Origin: Porogramme epimiltina
Lineage: Eukaryota; Basidiomycota; Agaricomycetes; Polyporales; Polyporaceae
Direction: 5' to 3'
Assembly: GCA_900155495.1 (NCBI GenBank)
Contig: FTLJ01000448.1
Span: forward strand, 1 to 64,000
DNA length: 64,000 bases
Made by a program: the position numbers and the translations under genes
Part shown: positions 44,791-55,667 of the stretch, in pieces
How the letters are laid out: every line of letters starts with the position of its first letter
Numbering within the stretch: the stretch's first letter is position 1
The notes under the pieces: generated by a model
Database searches by the model: none
Seen by the model: the letters and a program-made list of their open reading frames with translations, nothing else
Told to the model about the DNA's origin: nothing

Positions 44791-45796
44791 TCTAGGGGGG
44801 ACTGAAAGATGTCAAGTTAGCGTGAAATCAGTAATTGGCAAAGTAACACAGCTGGGAATCATGAAGACACGCGAAAGTACGGTGGAACACCCATTGGTAC
44901 ATTATCATGGATATGCTCCCGTAGCGGACAGCGTGGGGGAGAGACACGGCCACCGCGGTCCAACTGTCAAAGGCGATATCGTATGCGCGGTACAGCACAA
45001 TGGAGACGAGATTGAGACTCCCCGACGACGCTGATGATGACGTTCGGCAAGAGGGGTAGGCCATGCTAGTGTCGTACCGATCCATGGTTGCACCACGGCG
45101 TCGTGAGTGGACCAAGGATAGCAGGTTGCGGGAATGCCAAGAAACCAGGAGAGTAAGGATAATGACAGGAAGGTTTGCTCACCAGGTGCTATTAGAGTGG
45201 ATGGGGTATCGCACAGACGGGATATCTGAGGGGGAGAAAGGGCGAGAGAGGGAGAGAGGACTGGGGAGAGGAGGGGGAGAGGAGGGCGGGAGGAGATCTG
45301 GAGAGGGGCAGTGTGAGAGGTGGCCTGGGACGTTTGGCAGTGGCAGACGGGGACGCCTTCTCTGCCGAGGGACTGCAGGGCCGGCCTGATTGCGGCCAAT
45401 TGGGGGCTCCCCGCACAGATGGCCCTGTCCCTGCCATCGCAAGCCGTGACATGCTCGTCACGCTTCTCCGCCGCCGTGACCCGTCGCGTTTCAGTCCAGC
45501 TTTCCGATCGTGACGCCACAATGGCTCTTCCTGAGCTACGCCGACACACGCACTGGCCATCGTCGGCTGTCCGCTACGTATGTTTTTCTCCCCACTCCAT
45601 TGTTCAAAGCGTCTGATTCATTGTGGCGGCAGGGACCGTGATTCTGGTATGACGCCAAATGCGTCACAATCGAAGCCAACGCCTCGCATGGCTCCGAAGT
45701 GCCCCTTGTTCGCTCTATAGGGCAGCCCGTGTCTACAGGTTATATGCAGGGCTGCTCCCCTCTCCGCCGTGAATCACCTCTCATTTACGCCCCACC
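44791..45796. other. Intergenic region with a purine tract
   Basis: About 1 kb. A nearly pure purine (plus-strand) tract lies at about 45228-45306; on the minus strand it would be a strong polypyrimidine tract before a CAG. Minus-strand open frames upstream and downstream are unrecognised, so a small spliced gene cannot be excluded. TTATATGC at about 45739-45746 is a possible TATA element for the next gene, about 50 bp before its start. Confidence 0.45.
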
Positions 45797-47176
45797 ATGT
45801 CGTGCAGCCTCTGTCGTCTCCCATTCGTCCCTAGCGAAAACTCCATCGCCCCTCGATGGCCTCCTGAAGGTCTTCTGTCTCAAAAACAGCTACTCCACTT
45901 CAAATATGCTCTCGCCATCGGACAAAACATCCCAGGCCTGTCCGTTAACATGGTCTACTTGGGTATGCTCCCGTCTCTTCCTCCCATCGACCCCGCTCAC
46001 ATCCTCTTTAGATGGAAATCTCTTCACGGTCGATAATAGTCCCACGATAATTACTATCGCCTGGGAGCATGACCGTAAAACCGTATGTGTCTCCTCCAAT
46101 GCTGATGTTGGCCACTCCGGCTTGTCCGCTTGTCCGCTTGACCACCGACCTCTAATCTGACCACCCCGTCCTCTGCAGTTCATAGCCTTCCATACCCATT
46201 GCGCCATTCTCTTCCGGCATCACGCCGGGCTGGCATCTGACTCTCAAGATGCGTCGATCGAGCTTTCCCTTCTTGAAAGAGTTATTAGCCCGCCTCAAGG
46301 TCTTGCCCGCGCCGGCCGCTTCGAACACTTCGACTACGAAGGTGTTCTTGGCGGCGGCGCTCCGCGTATCGACATCGAGTCCCTCTGGTGTCCTGGGGAA
46401 GGTGAGGGCCTCAACGACTTTGACTGGCTCATGTGGAAGGATCGCGGGCTCCAGTGGACCGCCACCCGCCCCGACATGTAAGCCCCACACACCTCGTCTT
46501 CTATGGTCCCCGCAGTTTCTCATAGCTGTCTCCCCCCAGCTTCCCTCGCTTCCACCCCACCGTCCGCCCCAAGCGCCTCGCAGCGGTTGGGCCCCTCCCC
46601 ACGGCAGGCACGACCGACGTGATCACCAACCTCCCCCACGACGTCCTCGTCCTCCTTCTCGCGCACCCCGCGCTCTCTGACGCCTCCTTCGTCGCCCTCC
46701 TCGGCACCTGCCGCACGCTCCGGTGCGCCGCGCTCACAACGCTGCAACCGCTCGCGCGTGCGCGCGTCATCTCGCTGGGCTGGCCCCTCCCCGTGCCCGT
46801 CGAGCACGCGTCCTTCGCCGCGGGCAAGGGCGCGACCGCGCCCGCGGAGCTCGCCGCGCTCGAGATGGCGCACCCGGTGCACTCGCCCGCCTATGGCGAC
46901 TGGATGCTCTACCTGAGCCAGGTGCACCGCACGCAGGCGATGCGTGCGCGCCGGTGGGTGTGGGCGCTGGCAAAGGGCCTCGCGCGCGTCCGCGCGGAGC
47001 GGCGCGCGGCGAGCAAGTGGGCGGACCTGCCCCGTGAGTCGGGCGAGGACGAGGACGCGCCGCCGCGCAGGAGCGATGCGTGGAAGAGGTACGCGACGCA
47101 GATGAAGCCCATGATTGAGATGAGCAACATGATGCGCCTCGCGTCCGAGAACGGGGGGCAGAACTTCAAGTGGTGA
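45797..47176 (+). CDS. F-box protein, array family, member 1
   Basis: Four exons: 45797-45962 (166 nt), 46012-46082 (71), 46179-46477 (299), 46540-47176 (637); 390 residues. N-terminus MSCSLCRLPFVPS with a CxxC pair, then TIAWEHD, FHTHCAILFRHHAG and LNDFDW. The F-box is central, near residue 210 (ITNLPHDVLVLLLAHPALS, LGTCRTLRCAAL), and the C-terminal part has WMLYLSQVHRTQAMRARRW. A central F-box is unusual; most fungal ones are N-terminal. Likely an SCF adaptor with unknown target. It lies outside the tandem array by position and lacks the duplicated upstream block, so it is probably the parental copy. Confidence 0.82.
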
Positions 47177-48195
47177 GTGGTGCGTGCGCTTGTTATCTTG
47201 AAGGAGAAGAAACTGCAAAGGTGCAGTTGTATGCTTTGGCGAAGTAGTCGCCCGTAAGAGTAGCGAATGAATATACTGAATTCTCGCCGTACGTCAATTG
47301 CGTACAGTGACCTGCTCGAGTACAGCACCAGTGAGAGCCATCTAATGACCGTATCCCCTACGGGAGAGCGGTGCAGGTTCTGTACGACATCCCTGTTTAG
47401 AATTGATTCGATCACGAGACTAAGAAGCTAAGGCGGTACACGGGAGGTCAATGCCTATAAGTTTGTCACCCTCCGGAGTGCCTGGGCGTGTAACAGGAGG
47501 AAAGAGCCTTTAGCAGTTGTCCTCTATCACTTCCTTTGCTCGAACGAATAAAGCGGCAGCGTGCTAAACTAGTGAAATTGAAGTATCGGAAGAGCGAGTC
47601 CGGATATGGTAGGCATGACGTAACGAGGTCTGGGGACGGATGCGGCCCTCGGCCGCGGGTTGAATTCACAGCTTGCCACCACGCGTCCTAGCCGGAAGCC
47701 TTAGCTCCAGCGAGTCCCTCGAAGATCTCCTCTGGTGTATAGAAGATACTATGCACAGGCTTTTCTAGCTGCGACATGACGCAGCGAATGGTGGGTTGCC
47801 AGCGGGGGGCGTTGTGACGTGTCAGGGTATCCATTATCAACCCTTTCGATCGCGAAATCACGGAAGCCTTACAAAGGCTAGAGTGTCGTAGGCGGCCAAC
47901 GCACTGCAAGCTTTTATGTTGAATTTTCTAGTATGTCTTCGTTCTTATTCCTCGTCACTTGAAATCTCTGAAGTCTGAAATGGCATGTTGCCATATAGCT
48001 GTAGCTAGCGGAGTGAAGTCCGAAGCACCGTGATCTCGTACGGCGGTGACTCGCCACACTGAGCATATCACAATCGAAGATGTCCCCGAGCCCTCCCCTA
48101 CTCGCCTCCGGAAAGCAACCCCTTAGACTAGCACACCCATAAATACCCCAACAGATGCCCTCCAAGATGAACCTGCCGCCTGATACCAGTTGAAT
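47177..48195. repeat. Upstream block P, copy 1
   Basis: From about 47500 the sequence recurs upstream of the next array F-box gene (about 52020-52709) and of the F-box relic (about 55940-56480). Shared landmarks are GAGCGAGTCCGGATATGGTA near 47600, GGTTGCCAGC near 47793, and TATGTCTTCGTTCTTAT near 47933. A minus-strand open frame at 47688-47909 (tail AKASG) covers part of it but is not kept open in the other copies. The first 300 bases are ordinary 3' flank. Confidence 0.65.
48138..48145 (+). promoter_or_regulatory. TATA-like box of array F-box member 2
   Basis: CATAAATA 51-58 bp before the start codon; the equivalent position upstream of member 3 reads CATAAGTA (52649-52656). Confidence 0.5.
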
Positions 48196-49640
48196 ATGTC
48201 GTGCAGTCTCTGCCGCCTCCCTTTCGTCCCCAGTTTTCGTTCCCGCGCCCCTCGATGGCCCCCAAAAGGCATGCTTTCCGAAAAGCAACTCTTGCACTTC
48301 AAATATGCTGTTGCTCTCGGCCAATTCATTCCGGGCCTGGTCATCAACGCGGTCTACCTGGGTACACTCTTACTTTTCCTCCGCTATTATTGATGGTTAA
48401 TCTGCGATACTATTTAGACAGGAACATGTTCACGGCAGACAAGAGCTCTACGTTGATAATGGCTACCTGGGAGCATGATGGTACAACTGTCAGTACATTC
48501 TCGTCAAACATGATAGCCCCGCGCTTGCCCCTTGACATCGAGAGTTGGAATGCTTACCTCCGACCTCGCCAGTTCATCGCCTTCCACACCCACTGCGCTA
48601 CCCTCCTGCGGCACCACACTGGCCTCACGTCGGACTCCACCGAGACGCTCATCGAGTTCTCCCTTCTTGAAAAGATCCTAGGTCGGCCTCAAGGCTTAGC
48701 GCTCGCCGGTCGCTTCAATAACTTCGACTACGAAAGCATCCTTGGCGACGACGACACCTGCCGTGTCGACATCGAGTCTCTCTGGTCTCAAGGGAGCAGT
48801 GAAGGCCTCAACGACTTTGACTGGAACAGGTGGAAGCTCCGCGGCCTCGAGTGGACTGCCACCCGCCCTGACGTGTAAGCTCACTCTTTACCCTCTGTGT
48901 GCCATATGCGGTACCTTCGCAGACACTCACCCTCGCCGACCCCGTATAGCTTTCCCCGCTTCCACCCCGCCATCAGCCCCGCACGTCTTGCCGCGATCGG
49001 GCCCCTCCCCAAGGATGGCACCGCCGACGCGATCACCACTCTCCCGCACGACATCCTCGTCCTCCTCCTCGCGCACCCTGCCTTGCCCAACGCCGCGTTC
49101 GTCGCGCTCCTCGGAACCTGCCGCACGCTGCGCCACGCCGCGTTGACGGCGCTCCAACCGCTCGCGCGCGCCCGCGTCCTCGCGTTGCGCTGGCCGTTGG
49201 CCGTTCCCGCCGAGCACGCCGCATTCGTCTCGCGCGCTCTTTCCGTGAGTAGAGGCGGTGGTGCAGACAAGGGCGCGAGAGAAGACGGGGCGGACCTCGG
49301 CGCGCTTGAGATGGCGCACGCAACGCACTCGCCCGTGCACGGAGACTGGATGCTCTACCTGAGCCAAGTGCACCGCACGCAGGCGATGCGCGCCCGCCGG
49401 TGGGTGTGGGCGCTCGCGGAGGGGCTCGCAGGTCTCCGTGCCGAACGACGCGCTGCGAGCCAGTGGGCGGAGCTCCCCGGGGAAGCTGGGGAGGTGGGCG
49501 ACGCGGGCGAGAGCGGGTGTGTGGTGCCCAGGAGGAGCGATGCGTGGAAGAAGTATGCGGAAGAGGCTCGGGACCTGCTTGTGGCTTCCAAGCTCATGAA
49601 CGCACGGTCCGGAAAGGGGTTGTCGGATTACAAGTGGTGA
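48196..49640 (+). CDS. F-box protein, array family, member 2
   Basis: Four exons: 48196-48361 (166 nt), 48418-48488 (71), 48573-48874 (302), 48950-49640 (691); 409 residues. Exons one and two are exactly as long as in members 1 and 3. Features in order: MSCSLCRLPFVPS, EKQLLHFKYAVALGQFIPG, ATWEHDG, FHTHCATLLRHHTG, SLWSQGS, central F-box (ITTLPHDILVLLLAHPALP, LGTCRTLRHAAL), WMLYLSQVHRTQAMRARRW. Compared with member 1 it has an insert after the F-box (about 15 residues near 49240-49290). Intact and likely functional; first complete F-box gene of the tandem units, followed 1 kb downstream by a small secreted protein gene. Confidence 0.84.
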
Positions 49641-50690
49641 TTCCACGATGCCACAAGGGTGAGGCGAATAGAGCATCGTGAGCGACCTTTTGGACATGGA
49701 GGAGAGACATTGTGAAGGTGGATGTATCTTATAGCGAAGGTAATGCGTTGTCACGGTATTCAATGAATCATTTGAAACTTCGACCCACATCGGCACATCG
49801 GAGGGATGTGGGAGAGCACGGTTTGTACTCCGTATATATAGGTCTGGCGCCCTTGTCCCTTTGGCGAACGCTGATACGGCCTTGCTTTTGTTTCCAGGTC
49901 GCTACCTGTGCGCCTTGTACAAATTTCCCTTTATAGCCACGCCGTTGTGCGTTCCGCCAAATCTGGCTGCCCGACCTCCTTCTTACGCACTTTCTGCAAT
50001 GAGTGGGTACTGCAGACCCGAGTTTGGACCAGAAAGGGTATCCCCCAATCGCCGTCACAAACTCCGCCGCGCGGAAGTTCGAGAATCTCCGTCCAGGTGG
50101 CGCACGAGGTGCTTGAATAGACATGAAACAGCCCGACTACATACCGCATAAGGCGCAAGGCTCGGGCACCTCGAGGTTCGATCATGGCGAACAGGAAACC
50201 ACAGCACCTATTACAAGCATATCAATGGGATGCGCTTGAAACTATTTGTGCACTTTGGACTTCGAGGAAAACGTGCTGTCCTGCATGACTTATTTGGTCT
50301 ACGCGCTGTCCGCAAGGGGGCGTCAGGACTGCGCGATGAGGAACAAGCGTGAAGTTTGGTAAGCTAGAGGCAATGGCACGGGACACATCAGGCGTTCCGT
50401 GTACGTCGTTGTGTGTGGGCGGCGAGCTGACTGGCGTGAATTGTAGGGAATGGACTGGCGCATATGGGGAAGAGGATGCCACCGTGAGGCGGCGGGTACT
50501 CCGAGAGGACCAGTATAAAAGGCGAGCCTTTAGCATACTCGGCGGCCAGGCAGGTAGCATCAGGTAGCATCGACATCCTAGTCTTTCGTCTTCCTCTATC
50601 TTCACACCACCACACTGTGAGCGCACCACCACTCATTAACCATAAGCTCTCGTTCACCTCGCTCTATCTTCAGCCACCGACAAGTTCACC
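49641..50690. repeat. Upstream block S, copy 1
   Basis: About 1 kb preceding the first small secreted protein gene; recurs at 54179-55195, partly at 56607-57253, 57880-58840 and 59470-60365. Landmarks: ATGAGTGGGTACTGCAG near 50000, TCGAGAATCTCCGTCCAGGT near 50081, CGTCGTTGTGTGTGGGCGG near 50404 and the TATA box. An open 70-codon frame (from 49908, no ATG) survives in copies 1 and 2 only. A 5'-UTR intron is likely at 50617-50673. Confidence 0.7.
50514..50520 (+). promoter_or_regulatory. TATA box of small secreted protein gene A
   Basis: TATAAAAGGCGAGCCTT, 171-177 bp before the start codon; the same motif is kept in all five family members. Confidence 0.75.
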
Positions 50691-51171
50691 ATGCACTTCT
50701 CGGCCACCGTCACATTTGCCTTCGTTGCCTTCATCTGCGCCCCCGTTCTCATTGCGCGGGCCGCCACCCTCACCGGACGCCAGGGGACGTGCTCGGAGAA
50801 TCCCTTCATCTGCGATGACACCACCCCCTGCAGTGACGGGTGTAATTGCACGCCGGTCTCGATCAACGGGACTGAGTTGTCAGTGAGCACTCATTTTCTC
50901 CTCCCGTGAATCGGGAGCTCACTTTGGCGGACCGTGAAGTTCTGCCTCCCCGCCGCAAGGGCTCTATAAATGCGCCGCGCGCCGCAACCCGACGCATGTA
51001 GTGTCCTGCTTTGCCAAATTAGCAATGATTGTTGTGAGGGTTTTGATTGTGTGGAAATCGTCGAGGACAATGCGGTGAACGGTTTCTTGAGAGTGCTGCA
51101 TGCTCGAGACGGTAGCAAGTCGCTAACTGTCTATTGAACAGGTTTGCCTGCCGTCTGACACGCGGCTGTGA
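50691..51171 (+). pseudogene. Small secreted cysteine-rich protein A, second module lost
   Basis: Exon 1 50691-50882; exon 2 begins 50940. Signal peptide MHFSATVTFAFVAFI..., processing-like site LTGR/QG, then one six-Cys module (CSENPFIC, CSDGCNC, FC). A TAA at 50967-50969 ends translation in the linker, giving about 73 residues. Downstream, 50970-51074 and 51142-51171 still match the second module of copies B-D (SNDCCEGFDC, VCLP) with splice sites in place, so the stop is a secondary nonsense change. The truncated product keeps a complete first module and could still be functional. Promoter and 5'-UTR intron are intact. Confidence 0.7.
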
Positions 51172-51455
51172 GCAGGGGGTAATCAACGTTCCAGAACTGA
51201 GAGTCTTGGCATGTACCGCTGGGGCTACCGCAGCGTGATTTCGTGAATGAGCAGCGCCGAGATACTGAACGCTTCGGGACCTATGAGCCGACTGGTTCTT
51301 GTTGGGGGTATGAAAGCATCCTTCAAGAAGTCCTAGGAAGCCGTCGACGCTCCCTGGTCGGATGACCATAGGGTGACGATGGCGTGGCACTGGGTGAACT
51401 ATTATATATTCTATAGAGAGGAAAGCACTTATTATGGATGTCGGGCGGTGCTTAC
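51172..51455. other. Spacer between secreted protein A and forkhead relic
   Basis: No gene seen. Confidence 0.4.
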
Positions 51456-51930
51456 CTCTGCGCCATACCAACTGCAACATGTCTCCCCGGGGCATCTTCC
51501 GAAGTACGCTCCTCCGGGGAACCATCCTCGGAGTAGTCGATAACCCGAAGAATTCCTCTATCTGCGTCTGTGATAGGCTTTGGAAGGCTCTTAAAATGTT
51601 TGTATTGCAACACTGAGGTACAACGGTCAGTGTTCTATGACAATAAATAAGTTCAGTGCTGATGTATGAGATATAATGAACCTACCTGCCATGACTTGTT
51701 GTCTTGATTCAAGGGGCATACCATTCGAATCGCTCTTCCAAGACCAGATAGATGCCTTCTAGTGTGAATCGCATCTTCGGGTCCGCCGGGGCTGCCCAAA
51801 ATAGCTCACTGAACTAGGAAGGCAGTAGACTGGCAAAGGAACATACCCGAAGATGGGTCCGAAAGAGTCTTCAAACTAAGAGTCTGATCGTGACCGAGAC
51901 TACTAAGTCTACTTAGAATTGGGGCGACAG
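51456..51930 (-). pseudogene. Decayed forkhead-gene fragment
   Basis: Minus strand. Exon-like part 51930-51686 then intron 51685-51635 (GTAGGT to CATAG) then 51634-51456. It matches the forkhead gene at 61.9-64.0 kb: QTLSLKTLSDPSSG against ELSLNALADPPSG, FTLEGIYLVLEERFEW against LTLQGIYQALEDRFEW, NQDNKSWQ at the same intron position, then YKHFKSLPKPITDADRG and RVIDYSEDG. At least two frameshifts occur (near 51835 and at 51705), and DNA-contact residues after the intron are replaced, so DNA binding is unlikely. No start, N-terminus or C-terminus remains; the fragment stops where the upstream block of the next array unit begins. Confidence 0.8.
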
Positions 51931-52709
51931 GTGCTATACTTAAGAGGCCGTGTCAGTGTCTGTAAGTTTACCATAGGTGGAAATCGGGTCCGAGGGCGGC
52001 CTTCCAAGGTGCAGGGGGGGTAGCAGCAGGAGGATAGAGCCTTTAATAATTGTCCTGGGTTGATTGAATTGCTCGAAGAGAAAGGAGGTGCACTAAACTA
52101 GCTAGTGAAGTATCCGAGGAAGAGCGAGTCCGGATATGGTAGGCATGACGTAACGGATGCGCGCGGGTCATGAACTCGCCTTGCCAACACACGTCCCGGC
52201 CGGAAGTTCCAGCTCTCCCCTCGAATATCTCCTCTGGTGCATAGCAGATATTCTGAGCAGGCTCTTCTGGCTGCCTAGGACGGTCGACATGACGTAGCGA
52301 ATGGTGGGTTGCCAGCGGGGGCGTTGTGACGTGCCAGAGTATCCAATATCAACTTACCTTTCGATCGCGAAGCCACCGAAGCTTTACAAAGGCTAGGGTA
52401 TTGTAATGGGCGGCCGACGCACTGCAAGCTTTTATGTTGAATTTTTTGGTATGTCTTCGTTCTTATGCCTTGTCACTTGAAAGCTCTCAAGTCTGAAATG
52501 GTCTGTTGCTATATAGCTGTAGCTGGCGGACGGAAGCACTGTGATCTCGGATGGCGGTGACTCGCCACACAGAACGTATCACAGTCGAAGATGGCCCCGA
52601 AACCTCCCCTACTCGCCTCCGGAAAGCAACCCCTTACACTAGCACACCCATAAGTACCCCAACAGATGCCCTCTGAGATGAACCTGCCGCCTGATACAAC
52701 CAGTCGACC
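51931..52709. repeat. Upstream block P, copy 2
   Basis: Homologous to 47500-48195 from about 52020 on: GAGCGAGTCCGGATATGGTA near 52121, GGTTGCCAGC near 52308, TATGTCTTCGTTCTTAT near 52450, and the TATA-like CATAAGTA at 52649-52656. Confidence 0.7.
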
Positions 52710-54178
52710 ATGTCGTGCAGTCTCTGCCGCCTCCCCTTCATCCCCACTCTTCAATCCCGCGCCCCCCGATGGCTCCTGCAAGGCATTATATCTGAAAATC
52801 GGTTCTCACACTTCAACCGTGCTATCGCTCTCGGCCTATTCATTCCGGGCCTAGTCACCAAGGCGGTCTGCATGGGTGCGCTCTTACTCATCCTCCGCTA
52901 TTGTGGATAGCTAGTCTGCGATACAATTTAGACAGGAATTTCTTCTTGGCGAACAATAGCCCCACGGTGACGGCCGCTATCTGGGAGTATGATGGTACAA
53001 CTGTCAGTGCATTCTCATCTAACATGATAGCCCCGTGCTTGCTCCTTGTGATCGAGAGTTGGGAAGCTTACCTCTAACTCGGACCCCGCCAGTTCATCGC
53101 CCTCCATAACCACTGCTCTACCCTCCTACGGCACCACACTGGCCTCACGTCAGACTCCACTGAGACGCTCATCGAGTTCTCCCTTCTTGAGAAGATCCTC
53201 GGTCGGCCTCAAGGCTTAGCGCTCGCTGGTCGCTTCAAGGACTTCGACTACGAAAACATCCTTGGCGACGACGCCGGCCGCGTCGACATCGAGTCCCTCT
53301 GGTCTCAAGGGGACGGCGATGGCCTCAACGACTTTGACTGGAACAAATGGAAGCTCAGTGGCCTCGAGTGGACCGGCACCTGCCCTGACGTGTAAGCCCA
53401 CTGTTCACTCTCTGTGTGCATTATGTGGTACCTTCGCAGATACTTACCCCCTCATCCGCCCCCGTATAGCTTCCCCCGCTTCCATCCCGCAGTGAGCCCC
53501 GCGCGTCTTGACGCGATCGGGCCCCTCCCCAAGGATGGTACCTCCGACGTGATCACCACTCTCCCGCACGATGTCCTCGTCCTCGTCCTCGAGCACCCCG
53601 CCTTGCCTAACGCCGCGTTCGTCGCGCTCCTCGGAACCTGCCGCACGCTGCGCCACGTCGCGCTGACGGTGCTCCAGCCGCTCGCACGGGCGCGTGTCCT
53701 CGCGCTGCGCTGGCCGCTGGCCGTCTCCGCCGAGTACGACGCGTTCGTCGCGCGCGCGCGTTCCACAGGCACAATCGGTGATCCGGACAAGGGGCCGCGG
53801 GTGGGAGAAGACGAGACGGACTTTCGCGCGCTCGAGATGGCCCACGCGACGCACTCACCCGCGCATGGCGATTGGATGCTCTACCTGAGCCAGGTGCACC
53901 GCACGCAGGCGATGCGCGCCCGTCGGTGGGTGTGGGCGCTCGCGGAGGGGCTCGCAGGTCTCCGTGCCGAACGACGCGCTGCGAGTCAGTGGGCGGAGCT
54001 CCCCGGGGAGGCTGCGGAAGCAGGCGACTCAGGCGAGGGTGGGTGGATGGCTGCGAGGAGGAGCGATGCGTGGAAGAAGTACGCGGAGGAGGCTCGGCAC
54101 CTGCTTATGGCCTACAAGCTCATGGATGCACTGTCCGGAAACGTTGGAAACGTCGGAACGTCGGAAACAAGGTGGTGA
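52710..54178 (+). CDS. F-box protein, array family, member 3
   Basis: Four exons: 52710-52875 (166 nt), 52932-53002 (71), 53093-53391 (299), 53470-54178 (709); 414 residues. Same order of motifs as member 2: MSCSLCRLPFIPT, HFNRAIALGLFIPG, AIWEYDG, FIALHNHCSTLLRHHTG, SLWSQGD, central F-box (ITTLPHDVLVLVLEHPALP, LGTCRTLRHVAL), WMLYLSQVHRTQAMRARRW. Exon 1 has changed more than the rest (EKQLLHFKY has become ENRFSHFNR), while the F-box and C-terminus are nearly identical to member 2, as expected of a recent tandem duplicate. All splice sites hold; intact. Confidence 0.84.
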
Positions 54179-55195
54179 CGCCACACGACTGGAGCGGACA
54201 AGGAATCGTGAGCGATGATTTGGATACGGAGAAGAGACATCTCGAAGGTGGCTGTATCTTATAGCGAAGGTAATACGTTGTCATGGTATTCAATGAATCA
54301 GTTGAAACTTCGACCCCATCAACACAATGGAAGGATGTGGCAGAGCACGGTATGTACTCTATATAGGTCTGGCGCTCTTGTCCCTACGGCGAACGCTGAT
54401 ACGGCCTTTCTCTTCTCTCCAGGTCGCTACCTGTGCGCCTTGCACATATTTCCCTTTGTAGCCGTGTCGTTGTGCGTTCCGTCAAATCCGGCCGCCCAAC
54501 CTCCTTCTTGCGCGCTTCATGCAATGAGTGGGTACTGCAGACCCGAGTTTGGGCCAGAAAGGGGATCCCCCAATCGCCGTCGCGAACCCCGTCGCGCGGA
54601 AGTTCGAGAATCTCCGTCCAGGTGGCACACGAGGTGCTTGAATAAACATGAAACAGCACCGCATAAGGCGCAAGGCTCGGGTCCCTCAAGGTTCGACCAG
54701 GACGAGCGGGAAACCACAGCACCTGGTGCGGGCGCGCCAGTGTGATGCGCTCCAAATTATCTGCGCTCTTCGAGCTTCGGGGGAAACGTGATCTCTTTCG
54801 TGACTTATTCGGACCACGCGTCGTCCGCAAGGGGGCGTCGGGACTGCGCGATGAGGAACAAGCGTGGAGTTTGGTAAGCTAGGGCCGACGGCACGGGGCA
54901 CATCAGGCGTTCGGTGTACGTCGTTGTGTATGGGCGGCGAACTGACTGGTGTAATTTTTAGAGAACGAACTGGCGCATGTGGAGAAGAGGATGCTACCGT
55001 GAGGCAGCGGGCACTCTGAGAGGACCAATATAAAAGGCGAGCCTCTGGCATCCTCGGCTGTCAGGCAAGCAGCATCGACATCCCAGTTTTTCGTCTTCCT
55101 CTGTCTCCGTCCCACCATACCGTGAGCGTACTCGCACTCATTAACTATAAGCTCTCGCTAACCTCCCTCTATCTTTAGCCACCGACAAGTTCACC
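54179..55195. repeat. Upstream block S, copy 2
   Basis: Close copy of 49641-50690, with ATGAGTGGGTACTGCAG near 54524 and the TATA box at 55029. A 5'-UTR intron is likely at 55122-55178, the same 57 nt length as in copy A. Confidence 0.75.
55029..55035 (+). promoter_or_regulatory. TATA box of small secreted protein gene B
   Basis: TATAAAAGGCGAGCCTC, 161-167 bp before the start codon. Confidence 0.75.
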
Positions 55196-55667
55196 ATGCA
55201 CTTCTCGGCCACCGTCACACTTGCCTTCGTTGCCTTCATCGGCGCCCCCATTCTCACTGCGGGAGCCGCCACCCTCACCGGACGCCAGGGGACGTGCTCG
55301 GAGGAACCCCTCATCTGTGATGACACCACCCCCTGCAGTGACGGGTGCGATTGCACGCCGATCGACGGGCAGTTGTCGGTGAGCACTCATTTTCTCCTCC
55401 CGCGAACCCGGAGCTCACTTTGGCGGACCGTGAAGGTCTGCGTCCCCCCTGAGATGGCTCTACACATGCGGCGCGCGCCGCAATCCGACGCTTGCGAGTC
55501 CGTGCTCTGCCAAAACAGCAATGACTGTTGTGAGAGTTTCAACTGTGTGGGAATCCTTGGTGGTGAGGCGGTAAGTCGTCTCCTTGGGGGTTTGCGTGCT
55601 CGAGACGGCAGCAAGTCGCTTACTGTCTGTTGGTCAGATCTGCCTGCCGTTCAGTTTAGGGCTGTGA
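55196..55667 (+). CDS. Small secreted protein B with two knottin-like modules
   Basis: Three exons: 55196-55378, 55436-55570, 55638-55667 (348 nt, 115 residues), both introns phase 0. Signal peptide of about 25 residues (MHFSATVTLAFVAFIGAPI), then LTGR before QG, a likely processing site. Module 1 has spacing C-x6-C-x5-C-x3-C-x1-C-x8-C; module 2 has C-x4-C-x5-CC-x4-C-x8-C. Each module is split by an intron one residue before its last Cys. Twelve cysteines, presumably six disulfides. The spacing is that of cystine-knot miniproteins, which in other organisms are protease inhibitors, defence peptides or channel ligands; function here is unknown. Linked to array F-box member 3 about 1 kb upstream. 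Confidence 0.8.

Noticed and set aside
44905..45549. 214-codon minus-strand open frame with hydrophobic stretches
   Set aside because: Driven by the pyrimidine tract; I considered a small membrane protein but no family pattern fits.
50160..50185. GGTTCGATC-type T-arm likeness recurring in block S copies
   Set aside because: Flanking bases do not fold into a cloverleaf in any copy; it is just part of the duplicated spacer.
49908..54645. 70-codon open frame conserved in two block S copies (49908-50120 and 54433-54645)
   Set aside because: No ATG start and the frame is lost in copies 4 and 5, so it is better explained by recent duplication than by coding.
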